Source: Ereboglobus luteus
Lineage (GTDB): Bacteria; Verrucomicrobiota; Verrucomicrobiia; Opitutales; Opitutaceae
DNA length: 64,000 nt
Reading direction: 5' to 3'
NCBI RefSeq assembly: GCF_003096195.1
Contig: NZ_CP023004.1
Coordinates: 848,501-912,500 of the forward strand
The notes below the pieces were generated by a model, which was not told the origin of the DNA, searched no databases, and worked only from the letters and a program-made list of their open reading frames with translations. The translations under genes were made by a program, and so were the position numbers. Of the stretch, positions 1 through 7,600 are shown piece after piece. Every line of letters begins with the position of its first letter. Positions within the stretch are counted from its first letter, which is position 1.

Positions 1-558
1 AAACAACTCCTTCAGGAATTCGGACACGAACCGACCCCGGATGAAGTTGCCGACGAAATGAACCTCCCCGTCGAGCGCGTGCAGCAAATCATGAAGATGG
101 CCCAGCAACCCATCTCGCTCCAGTCGCCCGTCGGCGACGGCGACGACACCAGCTTCGGTGATTTCATCGAGGACAAGTCCGCCGAGAATCCCTACGACAT
201 GACGGCATTCTCGCTCCTCCGCGAAAAAATCATCGACGTTCTGGACTCGCTCACCGAGCGCGAACGCCGCGTGCTCTCGCTGCGCTTCGGCCTCATCGAC
301 GGCTACAGCCGCACGCTTGAGGAAGTCGGCAAACAATTCCGCGTCACCCGCGAGCGCATCCGTCAGATCGAGGCCAAGGCACTGCGCAAAATGCGCCATC
401 CCACGCGCATTCGCCAGCTCCACGGCTTCTTCGACGCCGAGCAAATCGACAACGCGCAAAACCTTCTCCAGCAAGTTGCCCGCGAGAAAAAAGCCGGCGA
501 GTCGATCATCCCGCCCTCCGGAATCCAAAGCGCCTTCAACCCCTTTGGAAAAAGGTAA
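1..558 (+). CDS. rpoD: RNA polymerase primary sigma factor, C-terminal part (5' end outside window)
   Basis: The reading frame is open from base 1, so the gene starts upstream of the window; 185 residues are visible. They cover sigma region 3 ([19 protein letters not shown], then the [12 protein letters not shown] stretch) and region 4, ending in the DNA-binding helix-turn-helix ([19 protein letters not shown], then [10 protein letters not shown]) that reads the -35 box. This arrangement and the RFGL(I/L)DG motif are typical of the housekeeping RpoD/SigA group and not of alternative sigma factors. After region 4 there is a tail of about 40 residues (from HGFFDAEQ to FNPFGKR) that is longer than in most RpoD proteins. 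A clean hairpin follows the stop codon. Confidence 0.95.
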   Translation, partial: KQLLQEFGHEPTPDEVADEMNLPVERVQQIMKMAQQPISLQSPVGDGDDTSFGDFIEDKSAENPYDMTAFSLLREKIIDVLDSLTERERRVLSLRFGLIDGYSRTLEEVGKQFRVTRERIRQIEAKALRKMRHPTRIRQLHGFFDAEQIDNAQNLLQQVAREKKAGESIIPPSGIQSAFNPFGKR

Positions 559-582
559 GCCCTTCCTGACAAACACAAAAAC

Positions 583-608
583 AAAGGGCGAAACCCTTTT
601 CGCCCTTT
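583..608 (+). terminator. Hairpin terminator after rpoD
   Basis: An 11-bp perfect stem (AAAGGGCGAAA / TTTCGCCCTTT) with a 4-base loop starts 25 bases after the rpoD stop. It has no strong downstream T-run, so termination may be partial and allow read-through into tatA. Confidence 0.65.
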
Positions 609-648
609 ACTCATCATCCAATAAACAACACCTTCCCCGAAAATCACC

Positions 649-909
649 ATGAATAGCGACCCAAGTTTGATCCTCGCCGTCTTCGGCCTCGGCGCCACCG
701 AGCTGGTAATTATCTTCGCCGTATTACTCCTCCTTTTCGGCGGCGCGAAGCTCCCCTCCCTCGCCAAGGGCCTTGGCCAGTCCATCCGTGAATTCAAAAA
801 GGCCTCTGCTGAAAATGATAAGGACGAGGATGAGGACGACGAACCCGAGGCCAAGAAAACGGTTAAGAAAAAAGCCGACGACAACGTCAAAACCAACGGC
901 TCGAACTGA
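649..909 (+). CDS. tatA: Sec-independent protein translocase TatA/TatE family
   Basis: Small inner-membrane protein of 86 residues, component of the twin-arginine pathway that exports folded proteins. One hydrophobic N-terminal helix (about residues 7-27) is followed by the family hinge [16 protein letters not shown], an amphipathic helix (SIREFKKA), then an acidic and lysine-rich tail (DEDEDDEPE...[10 protein letters not shown]). Order and length are those of TatA/TatE; no TatB-like long coiled coil and no tatC neighbour are present, so partners must be elsewhere in the genome. TatA and TatE cannot be told apart from sequence alone. A strong terminator follows. Confidence 0.93.
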   Translation: MNSDPSLILAVFGLGATELVIIFAVLLLLFGGAKLPSLAKGLGQSIREFKKASAENDKDEDEDDEPEAKKTVKKKADDNVKTNGSN

Positions 910-940
910 GCCTATTATTCTCTCATTCTCTTTTCAGCGA

Positions 941-967
941 AAGACGACCCGCCCGGTCGTCTTTTTT
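941..967 (+). terminator. Rho-independent terminator after tatA
   Basis: 9-bp stem AAGACGACC / GGTCGTCTT with a 5-base loop, followed directly by a T-run, 31 bases after the tatA stop. Confidence 0.85.
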
Positions 968-1169
968 GTATCAAACAAGCTGTTTCCTTAGCGTTGTTCA
1001 AATCCGGCGTGTCCGTCGACCGCACCCGTCCGAACCGCAGTCTTGTTAATCATCGCATTTATTTTGTCTGACGAAACAGTTAGTTCGTATTGTGAAATAT
1101 AAAGGCACTAATAAACCTGCCTTGAGCACGCTCGATTTTCGCAGATCCCTCCGAACCTAATCCACCCTT

Positions 1170-2387
1170 ATGTCACCACAAAACCGCCCTCTCCTCCTCA
1201 GCGTCCTCGTGCTCGCCATCGCACTTGCCGGTTGTAACGACAACTCCAAGCACTCGCACGCATCCTGGCAGAAAGCCGCCGACACTCCGCCGAAGGCCAA
1301 CTACGATTTCGGCGCGTGGGACAAGGGCACCTCGCCCGGCGAGGTCGGCGCGCGCCTCGTCGAGACGTTCCTCTCGAAGCCCCTTCGCATTCACAAAGGC
1401 AGCAACATGATTCACTACGTGGAAACCTGCACATGGCAGGGCGCGCTGCGCTACGCGAAACAAACCCACGACGACGCGCTTCTCCAGCGACTCGTGAAAC
1501 GCTTCGATCCCGTCTTCACCGGACAGCCGCCCTACAACAACCAGCCGCTCAATGTTGACACCACCGTCTTCGGTTCCGTGCCGCTCGAACTCTACATGCG
1601 CACGGGCGACGAACGCTTCCTGAAAATCGGCCTCACCCTCGCCGACGCGCAATGGAACAAGCCTTCCGGAAAACTTCCCGGCGGCATGTCGATCTCCGCC
1701 GAGGAAAAGGCCAAGCTCGACGCCACCGCCGCCGAGGCCGTCAAGCACGGACTGAGCTGGCACACCCGCTACTGGATCGACGACATGTATATGATCACGA
1801 TGCTCCAGACGCAGGCCTACCGCGCCACCGGCGACAAAAAATACCTCGATCGCGCCGCCCTCGAAGCCGTCTCCTACCTCGACGTGCTCCAGCAGCCCAA
1901 CGGCCTCTTTTTCCATGCCGAAAACGCCCCATTCTTCTGGGGCCGAGGCAACGGCTGGTTCGCCGCCGGCATGTCCGAACTCCTCCGCGCCCTCCCGAAA
2001 AACCACACCCACCGCGCCCGCATCATGGACGGCTACAAAAAAATGATGGCCACGCTCCTCAAGCACCAGGACTCCGAGGGCAAATGGCGCCAGCTCATCG
2101 ACGATCCCTCCTCCTGGCAGGAATCCTCCAGCACTGGCATGTTCACCTACGCCATTGCGACCGGCGTGCGCCACGGCTGGCTCGACGCCGCCACCTACGG
2201 CCCCGCCGCCCGCAAAGGCTGGCTCGCCCTCGTGGGCTGGCTCGAGCCCGACGGACGCATCCGCGATGTCTGCGAAGGCACCAATGCCAAAAACGACCGC
2301 CAGCACTATCTCAAACGCAGACGCATCACCGGCGATCTCCACGGCCTGGCTCCCGTCCTCTGGTGCGCCAACGCGTTCATGGAATAA
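1170..2387 (+). CDS. Glycoside hydrolase family 105/88-type lipoprotein (unsaturated rhamnogalacturonyl hydrolase-like)
   Basis: Predicted surface or periplasmic lipoprotein of 405 residues: signal peptide ending in lipobox LAGC with Cys22. The mature part is an (alpha/alpha)6-barrel enzyme of the YteR/GH105 type, which removes unsaturated uronic acids from oligosaccharides released by pectate or rhamnogalacturonan lyases. Supporting motifs are NVDTTVFG (Asp130), RYWIDDMYM (Asp204/Asp205, near the usual catalytic Asp), GRGNGWFAAGM and SSSTGMFTYAIA. GH88 is the alternative family. There is no clear ribosome binding site; the start is chosen because it gives a complete signal peptide. No lyase or transporter gene is adjacent. 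It converges on the TonB_C gene with 75 bases between stops. Confidence 0.88.
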   Translation: MSPQNRPLLLSVLVLAIALAGCNDNSKHSHASWQKAADTPPKANYDFGAWDKGTSPGEVGARLVETFLSKPLRIHKGSNMIHYVETCTWQGALRYAKQTHDDALLQRLVKRFDPVFTGQPPYNNQPLNVDTTVFGSVPLELYMRTGDERFLKIGLTLADAQWNKPSGKLPGGMSISAEEKAKLDATAAEAVKHGLSWHTRYWIDDMYMITMLQTQAYRATGDKKYLDRAALEAVSYLDVLQQPNGLFFHAENAPFFWGRGNGWFAAGMSELLRALPKNHTHRARIMDGYKKMMATLLKHQDSEGKWRQLIDDPSSWQESSSTGMFTYAIATGVRHGWLDAATYGPAARKGWLALVGWLEPDGRIRDVCEGTNAKNDRQHYLKRRRITGDLHGLAPVLWCANAFME

Positions 2388-2462
2388 GCCGGCAACGACG
2401 CTGATGCCTTGGAGTGCGGAGGCAAAGCGCAGCGACGACACCGCGTTGAGCGACATTCAAGA

Positions 2463-3221
2463 CTACCTTGTCCCGCCCGCGCCCGCGCCGAACACGAATT
2501 GCTGCCGCGCATTGACGACGGTCGGACGCCCCTTTTTCAACGGCGGCTCGAAACGCCATTGCAGGATCGCCTCCACCGCCGAATTCGCGAACCACGGATG
2601 CGTCTCGCCCTCCACCACCGGCAAACGCACCCTTCCCTCGCCGTCCACAAAAAAATCAACCGTCACCGCTCCCGTCCGTCCGTTCTCCGCGAACTGTGCC
2701 GGATAAAGCGGCGCGACCGTGTGCGCGACGACAAGCGGCCCGTCCAGCTCCGACTGCCGAGTCAACACCCGCACGCGATTCGCCTGCTCCAGCATGCTGC
2801 CCGTGAGCATGGTGACGCCGTCAAGCGCCGCACGCGTGATCACCACGCCCTGCGCCTCGAACGAAAAACTCAGCATCGCCCGCGTCCACACCGGCGCGCC
2901 GTCAACCCGTGTCGGCTCGAAGCGCCACCGCCCCAAAACCGCGGCGATCTCGTCCGCAAACGCCTGCTTCGAATACATCGTGACGAGGTAGTCATCCAGC
3001 CGCCCCTCCGCGTCGACGCCGATGATCACATCGACCGCCCCGCGCACCACGCCGTCGACTGTCAGCTTCATGGGAAAAGCCGGTTCGACCATTTCCACGA
3101 TCTTCAACAACTCGACACGCGGAGCCTTTCCCTTTCCGGCCGCCGTCGTCGGCAAAAACAACACCGTCACGCACGCCGCCAAAAGCGCGAATGCCGTCCG
3201 TTTTTTTAACATGGGTATCAT
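2463..3221 (-). CDS. Secreted protein with two TonB C-terminal domains
   Basis: Protein of 252 residues with an N-terminal hydrophobic segment (KKRTAFALLAACVTVLFLPTTA) that could be a signal peptide or anchor. It then carries two tandem TonB_C-like domains: VEPAFPMKLTVDG...VLGRWRFEPTRVDG and VAPLYPAQFAENGRTG...ILQWRFEPPLKKGRP. Each has the family YP/FP start, the (V/I)xVDxxGR strand turn and the W(R)FEP motif. TonB proteins pass proton-motive energy from ExbB/ExbD to outer-membrane receptors; most have one such domain and a Pro-rich linker, which is absent here. The start is supported by an AGGAG eight bases upstream of ATG at 3221, one of the few clear ribosome binding sites in the window. 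Confidence 0.8.
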   Translation of the reverse strand: MIPMLKKRTAFALLAACVTVLFLPTTAAGKGKAPRVELLKIVEMVEPAFPMKLTVDGVVRGAVDVIIGVDAEGRLDDYLVTMYSKQAFADEIAAVLGRWRFEPTRVDGAPVWTRAMLSFSFEAQGVVITRAALDGVTMLTGSMLEQANRVRVLTRQSELDGPLVVAHTVAPLYPAQFAENGRTGAVTVDFFVDGEGRVRLPVVEGETHPWFANSAVEAILQWRFEPPLKKGRPTVVNARQQFVFGAGAGGTR

Positions 3222-3862
3222 GGGATGAACTCCTTTCCAATAGCTCCAAAAGCTTTCGAACACCGGGATATTAATCCCAAAATCACTCGTCGCGCAAGCC
3301 GCATCGTCTCTTGCCCGCGCAAACGTGCAAACCAAATGCAAAGGCGCGCCTCATCGACCACCCCGTAATCGATTCCGAAGGAGGCACGCATTGGTCACCC
3401 GGCGCAACCGCCACAAACGGCGTGAACCAGTATCATTATGTGACCATCAAAAATTGCTACCCCGAACCTCTCCGGAAAATAATCGCCGACCTCCAATCCG
3501 CCCCGACGAAAGCAAGATAAGCAAGGATCGCCTCGACAAAAATCGTCGTGTCGCTCGTGAAGGAGCGTTTCGGGAGACCAAAAAGGCGAGGATAAAGCCA
3601 TTCTGCACTCGGCAACGACAAGACGCGGCTGAGGCATGTGGCCGGCAGCCAGTGGGGCCAGAAACGTTACATGGACATGGGCCATCTGAAAGCCATGAGC
3701 ATAATCGAAAAGCACGCGATGTGAACTTTGTGTTGAAGGCCACGCTGCGGCCCGCCAAGCCGGGCCTACGCGCGGCTCTCAACCCTCACGAAAGAACCAA
3801 CAACAAAACAACACATAACCTTCCTCCGCCGACTATATACTTTTTAAAATGTGCGAAACTTG
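3222..3862. other. Intergenic stretch without a convincing gene
   Basis: No long open frame here looks like a protein. The only protein-like piece is a 39-codon plus-strand fragment at 3605-3724, containing GSQWGQKRYMDMGHLKAM and ending in a stop; it could be the tail of a decayed gene but I do not recognise it. The stretch ends where the transposase element begins, so it may be a relic left by mobile DNA. Confidence 0.4.
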
Positions 3863-3926
3863 GGGGCTGTTGCCCAAATCAAAAAAGATGAAACATGTTG
3901 CATGTTAACATGTAATATAATACATC

Positions 3927-5228
3927 ATGATGGGAATCAAAGACAAGCAGGGAGCTCTGTTTAGCTATAATATAAATCTGGAAGAGCGAGTGAGGGAGGA
4001 CAATCCGCTGCGAGTAATCAGCAGGCAGGGCGATTTCAATTGGGTGCGTGATGAAGTGGTGGGTTTATATGGCTGCAATGGCAATGAGTCGGTCGATCCA
4101 GTGGTCATCATCAAGCTTTTGATCCTGTTGTTTTGGGATAATATTAAAAGTGAGCGCGAGTTGATGCGCATCGTGCCGGAGCGATTGGATTACCTGTGGT
4201 TTTTGGGCTACGGGCTCGACGAGCAAACACCAAACCACAGCGTGCTGTCGAAGGCGCGCAAGCGATGGGGCAAAGAGCTCTTTGAGCATTTTTTCGTCCG
4301 CACGGTATGGAAGTGCGTCAAATTGGGACTCGTCGATGGGAGGAAAATCCACCTGGACAGCAGCCTGATCGATGCCGATGCCGCCAGGGCATCCATGATA
4401 ACCACATCCAAGGAAGTGGTCGCGGCATTGCGCAAAGCCTATGAGGTGGAAGAGTCTAAATTTGAAATGGAAGAAGAAAGACGACGCGTCATCCCGATGC
4501 ACCGTCGCAATTTTAGCAAAACTGATCCGGATGCAACCTTGGTGGCCCGCGATCCGAGGAGTGCGTATGCCACAGCCAAACCACGCTACAAAAGCCATCG
4601 TGCAGTCGATGACCGGTGCGGGGTGATCACTGCCGTGCAAACCACACCGGGACACATCAGGGACGGGTTTTGCCTGCCGGAGATGGTCAAACAGCACCAG
4701 GACAACAGCGGGGCTCTCACCGAGACAGTAATTGGCGACCAGCACTATGGCACGCGCGAGAACTTCATACATCTGCAGTCACTTGGAATAGCCACCCATA
4801 TGAAGCCGCTCCGCTCAAAGGGAATGGCCGAAAAACACGAGGTTTTTCATGTTTCGGAGTTTATATACAATGCCCAGTCGGACACCTTCCGGTGCCCCGG
4901 GGGTAAAAATCTGAGCAGGCGCGGTTACAACAAAAACGAGCAGGGCTGGTATTATCGCGCAGACACGAGGGATTGTGCCGGTTGTCCACTGCGCACCCAG
5001 TGCACGAAAACGGCGCCCCCGACACATACGCGGCTTATCGTAAGGCCTGATGGCCATGAGGCGCTTCTCAAAGGATGGGCGCAGGCCTGCGGCGAGGAAG
5101 CCAGGCAGGACAGACGCACACTACCCCTTGCTGCGATGGCTTTTATAAATCTGCGCAAGTTACCGGACGTTATCACCAATCAGGACGACCTGACGCCGCT
5201 CCGTCCCGCGGGCAAGGCTTCGGGCTAA
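3927..5228 (+). CDS. IS1182-family transposase, probably internally deleted
   Basis: Protein of 433 residues. The N-terminus has the DUF772-type start of IS5/IS1182 transposases (GALFSYNINLEERVREDNPLR, PVVIIKLLILLFWDNIKSERELM). The DDE core shows HLDSSLIDADA (first Asp) and ETVIGDQHYGTREN (second Asp), followed by the zinc-ribbon-like CPGGKNLSR...DCAGCPLRTQCTK typical of IS1182. After HEALLK the usual segment with the catalytic Glu (EGxxxxxKxxHGLRRA type) is missing, and the protein jumps to RRTLPLAAMAFINLRKL, which looks like the normal C-terminal helix. It is probably inactive. A TATAAT at 3916-3921 and palindrome CATGTTAACATG at 3901-3912 lie just upstream, so the transcript may have almost no leader. 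Confidence 0.85.
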   Translation: MMGIKDKQGALFSYNINLEERVREDNPLRVISRQGDFNWVRDEVVGLYGCNGNESVDPVVIIKLLILLFWDNIKSERELMRIVPERLDYLWFLGYGLDEQTPNHSVLSKARKRWGKELFEHFFVRTVWKCVKLGLVDGRKIHLDSSLIDADAARASMITTSKEVVAALRKAYEVEESKFEMEEERRRVIPMHRRNFSKTDPDATLVARDPRSAYATAKPRYKSHRAVDDRCGVITAVQTTPGHIRDGFCLPEMVKQHQDNSGALTETVIGDQHYGTRENFIHLQSLGIATHMKPLRSKGMAEKHEVFHVSEFIYNAQSDTFRCPGGKNLSRRGYNKNEQGWYYRADTRDCAGCPLRTQCTKTAPPTHTRLIVRPDGHEALLKGWAQACGEEARQDRRTLPLAAMAFINLRKLPDVITNQDDLTPLRPAGKASG

Positions 5229-5246
5229 CGCACAAATATTGATGCA

Positions 5247-5282
5247 AATGGTCACCATTGATACCTACAAATGGTGACCATT
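5247..5282. repeat. Perfect inverted repeat downstream of the transposase
   Basis: Arms AATGGTCACCATT (5247-5259) and AATGGTGACCATT (5270-5282) are exact reverse complements with a 10-base spacer. Each arm is also a near-palindrome around GGTNACC. There is no T-run, so it is more likely an element end, a protein-binding site or a cruciform than a simple terminator. Confidence 0.75.
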
Positions 5283-5402
5283 GTTATCCATTACCGCCAT
5301 CCGGCAATGTCGTGCCGGTAGGTGCTCGGATTGTCACTTACCAATCAGCGACAACTCTAATACTTCAATATCAGCACTAGTTTCATCGAAATATTTTTAA
5401 AA

Positions 5403-5972
5403 TCAAAATGAATTTATCAATAATTCTGCAATTTCATCAAATGAATCATATCCAGATCTAGTATTAAAATGCCCCGCGTTTGTTCTTATGAATTTCGTTG
5501 AACCAATCGCTTTTGAGAAACTTTCTAATACACCAAAGGGCAAATAAGGATCATCGTTTGAAAAATAAGAATATTTTTTATCAAAATGCCTCGAAGCTAA
5601 TAGCAACTCTTGGGTTTCCTGGTAAAACTCACTATTTATTTTATCAAATTCCTCATCACCTGAATAAAAATTATTAAAACCTGAAACAGTGACCAGTCCC
5701 CTAAAATTCAATTGTTTTCTGACTGCATACTTCAATACAAAAGGAGACGCTGAGCTATGGCATATAAAAACAGATTTATCGGTCAATATCCGCGCTTGCC
5801 GATAACTATCTAGAATAGCGCACCAACTTAGAAAAGTTTGGCCTTGCGGACTCGGAAAATGTGGGACTATAGCAGTCCAATCATTAGCACATAGTCGCTT
5901 ATGTAGTGACGGAAACCAATTTTCAAATGGAGAACCAAACGAACCATGTATTACGAATGCATTGTTTTTCAT
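5403..5972 (-). CDS. RBBP9/YdeN-type alpha/beta serine hydrolase
   Basis: Small alpha/beta hydrolase of 189 residues, the usual size of the RBBP9/YdeN group. It starts with the oxyanion-hole strand NAFVIHGSFGSPFENW and has the nucleophile elbow CHSSAS (Ser73, in place of the common GHSSG). Asp140 or Asp141 (SNDDPYLP) and His168 (NAGHFN) complete a Ser-Asp-His triad. Substrate is unknown; relatives act on esters or peptides. It is the last gene of a four-gene minus-strand operon, 11 bases after the methyltransferase. It is strikingly AT-rich compared with the genes outside the 5.3-8.85 kb island, which points to transfer from another genome. Confidence 0.75.
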   Translation of the reverse strand: MKNNAFVIHGSFGSPFENWFPSLHKRLCANDWTAIVPHFPSPQGQTFLSWCAILDSYRQARILTDKSVFICHSSASPFVLKYAVRKQLNFRGLVTVSGFNNFYSGDEEFDKINSEFYQETQELLLASRHFDKKYSYFSNDDPYLPFGVLESFSKAIGSTKFIRTNAGHFNTRSGYDSFDEIAELLINSF

Positions 5973-5983
5973 ATTTATTATTG

Positions 5984-6826
5984 TTATTTATGACGACTAA
6001 GAAACTCGAGCACCTGTTTGCTTTGTATTATGTAAAAGGGGAAATCCTCACTCCAAAAATAACAACTAGCATATTCTATTATATAATTGTCAAATACTGA
6101 CTTCAATTTAAACTCCCATAAATCTTTTGGCATCATATAAAATTCCGTGTTAAGAGCCTCCTCCCACCCCAGCTCCTTATATCTGTTTAATGTTTTTTCT
6201 GTTATAAAACCATCGAAGAAAGACTTTAGCACAACATCAAACATTTCTGTAAATTTCAGAACAAAACTATTTCGATTCATACTATATACAGATAAGTTAT
6301 ATGCATTGAATGGAAATGGATCATAATATGAATATTTGTCTTCATAGGTTTTAAAAAAACTTGACGGGTGAAGTATTTCTCTATCGCGGTTGTAGAAAAA
6401 ACTTTTAGTTATAAATATGCCATTGCGTGTAAGCGCACGTCGAATATTTTCAAGAAAATTATCAATTTCGCGTGCGTGCATATTGCCTATGACTAAATCT
6501 CCTACAATCATATCAAATTCATTAAAAAATTTCATGTTTTGCCAATTGCTTATAACAATAGTTTCTTTTGCTCGTAAATACTTCAACTCTTTTGATATAG
6601 CTGAGTGATACTCAATACTATTATCAATGATAGTTACATCGCAATTTTCTTCGACTCCAAGTGTGCGATACTCCGTAGTCGACCCTAATACTAATAACCT
6701 CGGCTTTCTTTTTATTGTTCTCCTTATTTCAGTGATATAGCGTGCGCACACCGCTAACTCATAATTAGACGGTCTATTAGGTGGAAAATAATTATTCCAA
6801 GCATTTGCTGTGTTTTTTGTCCACAT
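5984..6826 (-). CDS. Class I SAM-dependent methyltransferase-like protein
   Basis: Protein of 280 residues. Residues 43-50 (RLLVLGST) form motif I of a Rossmann-type methyltransferase; the acidic residue that would bind the ribose of S-adenosylmethionine is Asp68 (VTIIDNS). Residues about 104-114 (FDMIVGDLVIGN) form motif IV, and NIRRALTRNGIFITKSFF matches the post-motif V region. The second half (about 140 residues) is specific and has no motif I recognise, so the substrate is unknown. It starts three bases after the stop of the toroid gene, so the two are surely co-transcribed. AT-rich like its neighbours. Confidence 0.72.
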   Translation of the reverse strand: MWTKNTANAWNNYFPPNRPSNYELAVCARYITEIRRTIKRKPRLLVLGSTTEYRTLGVEENCDVTIIDNSIEYHSAISKELKYLRAKETIVISNWQNMKFFNEFDMIVGDLVIGNMHAREIDNFLENIRRALTRNGIFITKSFFYNRDREILHPSSFFKTYEDKYSYYDPFPFNAYNLSVYSMNRNSFVLKFTEMFDVVLKSFFDGFITEKTLNRYKELGWEEALNTEFYMMPKDLWEFKLKSVFDNYIIEYASCYFWSEDFPFYIIQSKQVLEFLSRHK

Positions 6827-6829
6827 GCT

Positions 6830-7600
6830 TCATATATCCTCAGTAGCGAATAAACTATATGCCATTATCTGGGGGATTGTGCAAAATTGGTTTTTCGATA
6901 TATCCTCGCGCTCTTCGAGCCAGTGCATAACGGACTGACAATATTCATAATATTTTCTTTCATCCTCTGTTGACAAAAAATTTTCTATGTAAGTATTATT
7001 CATACGGAGAAAAACTGAAATCATAATTACATTGTCAAGAATACACGTATCCTGGGATAAATCATTTGTAGTCGAGATATTCCATTTTTTATTTTTCAAG
7101 ATATTATTAACTATAGATTCTATTATGATTTTGTATTTCTTTTCAGTGCCATCGACACACAAAAACGCCTCTAAGCACAGCGCCGTGGATTCCCACTGGG
7201 ACATCCAATCGCCTACACCACTTCGCCAATATCCTTCCTTAGTAACCCGATTTAATAAAGACTCCAAGCCCGAGGACATCACATTTTTAATATTAATTGC
7301 ATCTGGGCGTTTTGTTGTGTCAATAGCAGACATACTTATCAACACGCGAGCTGTTACCCAAGGCATCCGATAGGGATACCAACCACCATGATGATCCAAA
7401 GATGAAGGCGTTTTTCTGTAAATTAAATAATTTATGGCAGAGTCGCTAACAGCAGTCATAAAAATCGATGGATTCAATGATGATATTCCAAGTGCCACAG
7501 CGTATAGATAGTTTTCCTCCAGACGTTTCGCATTGATATTTGACGCTATAGTTTTTTGAGAAACTCTGTAATACGGATCAAGTTCATCCTCTCTAAGCAT
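6830..7600 (-). CDS. Alpha/alpha-toroid protein resembling prenyltransferase/squalene-cyclase repeats
   Basis: Protein of 256 residues, predicted all-helical. Two segments look like the repeats of terpene cyclases and related toroids: HHGGWYPYRMPWVTARVLIS and EGYWRSGVGDWMSQWESTAL followed by CLEAFL (G-x-W, then W-(D/E)-(S/T)-T-A and a hydrophobic helix). The catalytic DxDD of squalene-hopene cyclase is absent, and the protein is less than half the length of a cyclase, so it may be a binding or scaffold toroid. Its start overlaps the end of the nitrilase-like gene by 55 bases; a later start is possible but would remove part of the first helix. Function unknown. Confidence 0.55.
   Translation of the reverse strand: MLREDELDPYYRVSQKTIASNINAKRLEENYLYAVALGISSLNPSIFMTAVSDSAINYLIYRKTPSSLDHHGGWYPYRMPWVTARVLISMSAIDTTKRPDAINIKNVMSSGLESLLNRVTKEGYWRSGVGDWMSQWESTALCLEAFLCVDGTEKKYKIIIESIVNNILKNKKWNISTTNDLSQDTCILDNVIMISVFLRMNNTYIENFLSTEDERKYYEYCQSVMHWLEEREDISKNQFCTIPQIMAYSLFATEDI

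Larger units (their letters stand above)
3863..5290 (+). mobile_element. IS1182-type insertion sequence, right end not found
   Basis: The transposase gene at 3927-5228 is preceded at 3863-3876 by GGGGCTGTTGC-type sequence resembling the outer end of several IS1182/IS5-group elements (from memory of the family, not a search). No matching inverted copy was found after the gene; instead a 13-bp-stem hairpin lies at 5247-5282. Boundaries are therefore approximate and the element may be incomplete. Confidence 0.5.

Noticed and set aside
3311-3520. Open frame of 69 codons in the gap before the transposase
   Set aside because: No ribosome binding site, no hydrophobic or family pattern, and it competes with an equally long frame in another register.
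3898-3921. TTGCAT and TATAAT as a promoter pair for the transposase
   Set aside because: Only 12 bases separate them; TATAAT may be a true -10 but no fitting -35 was found.
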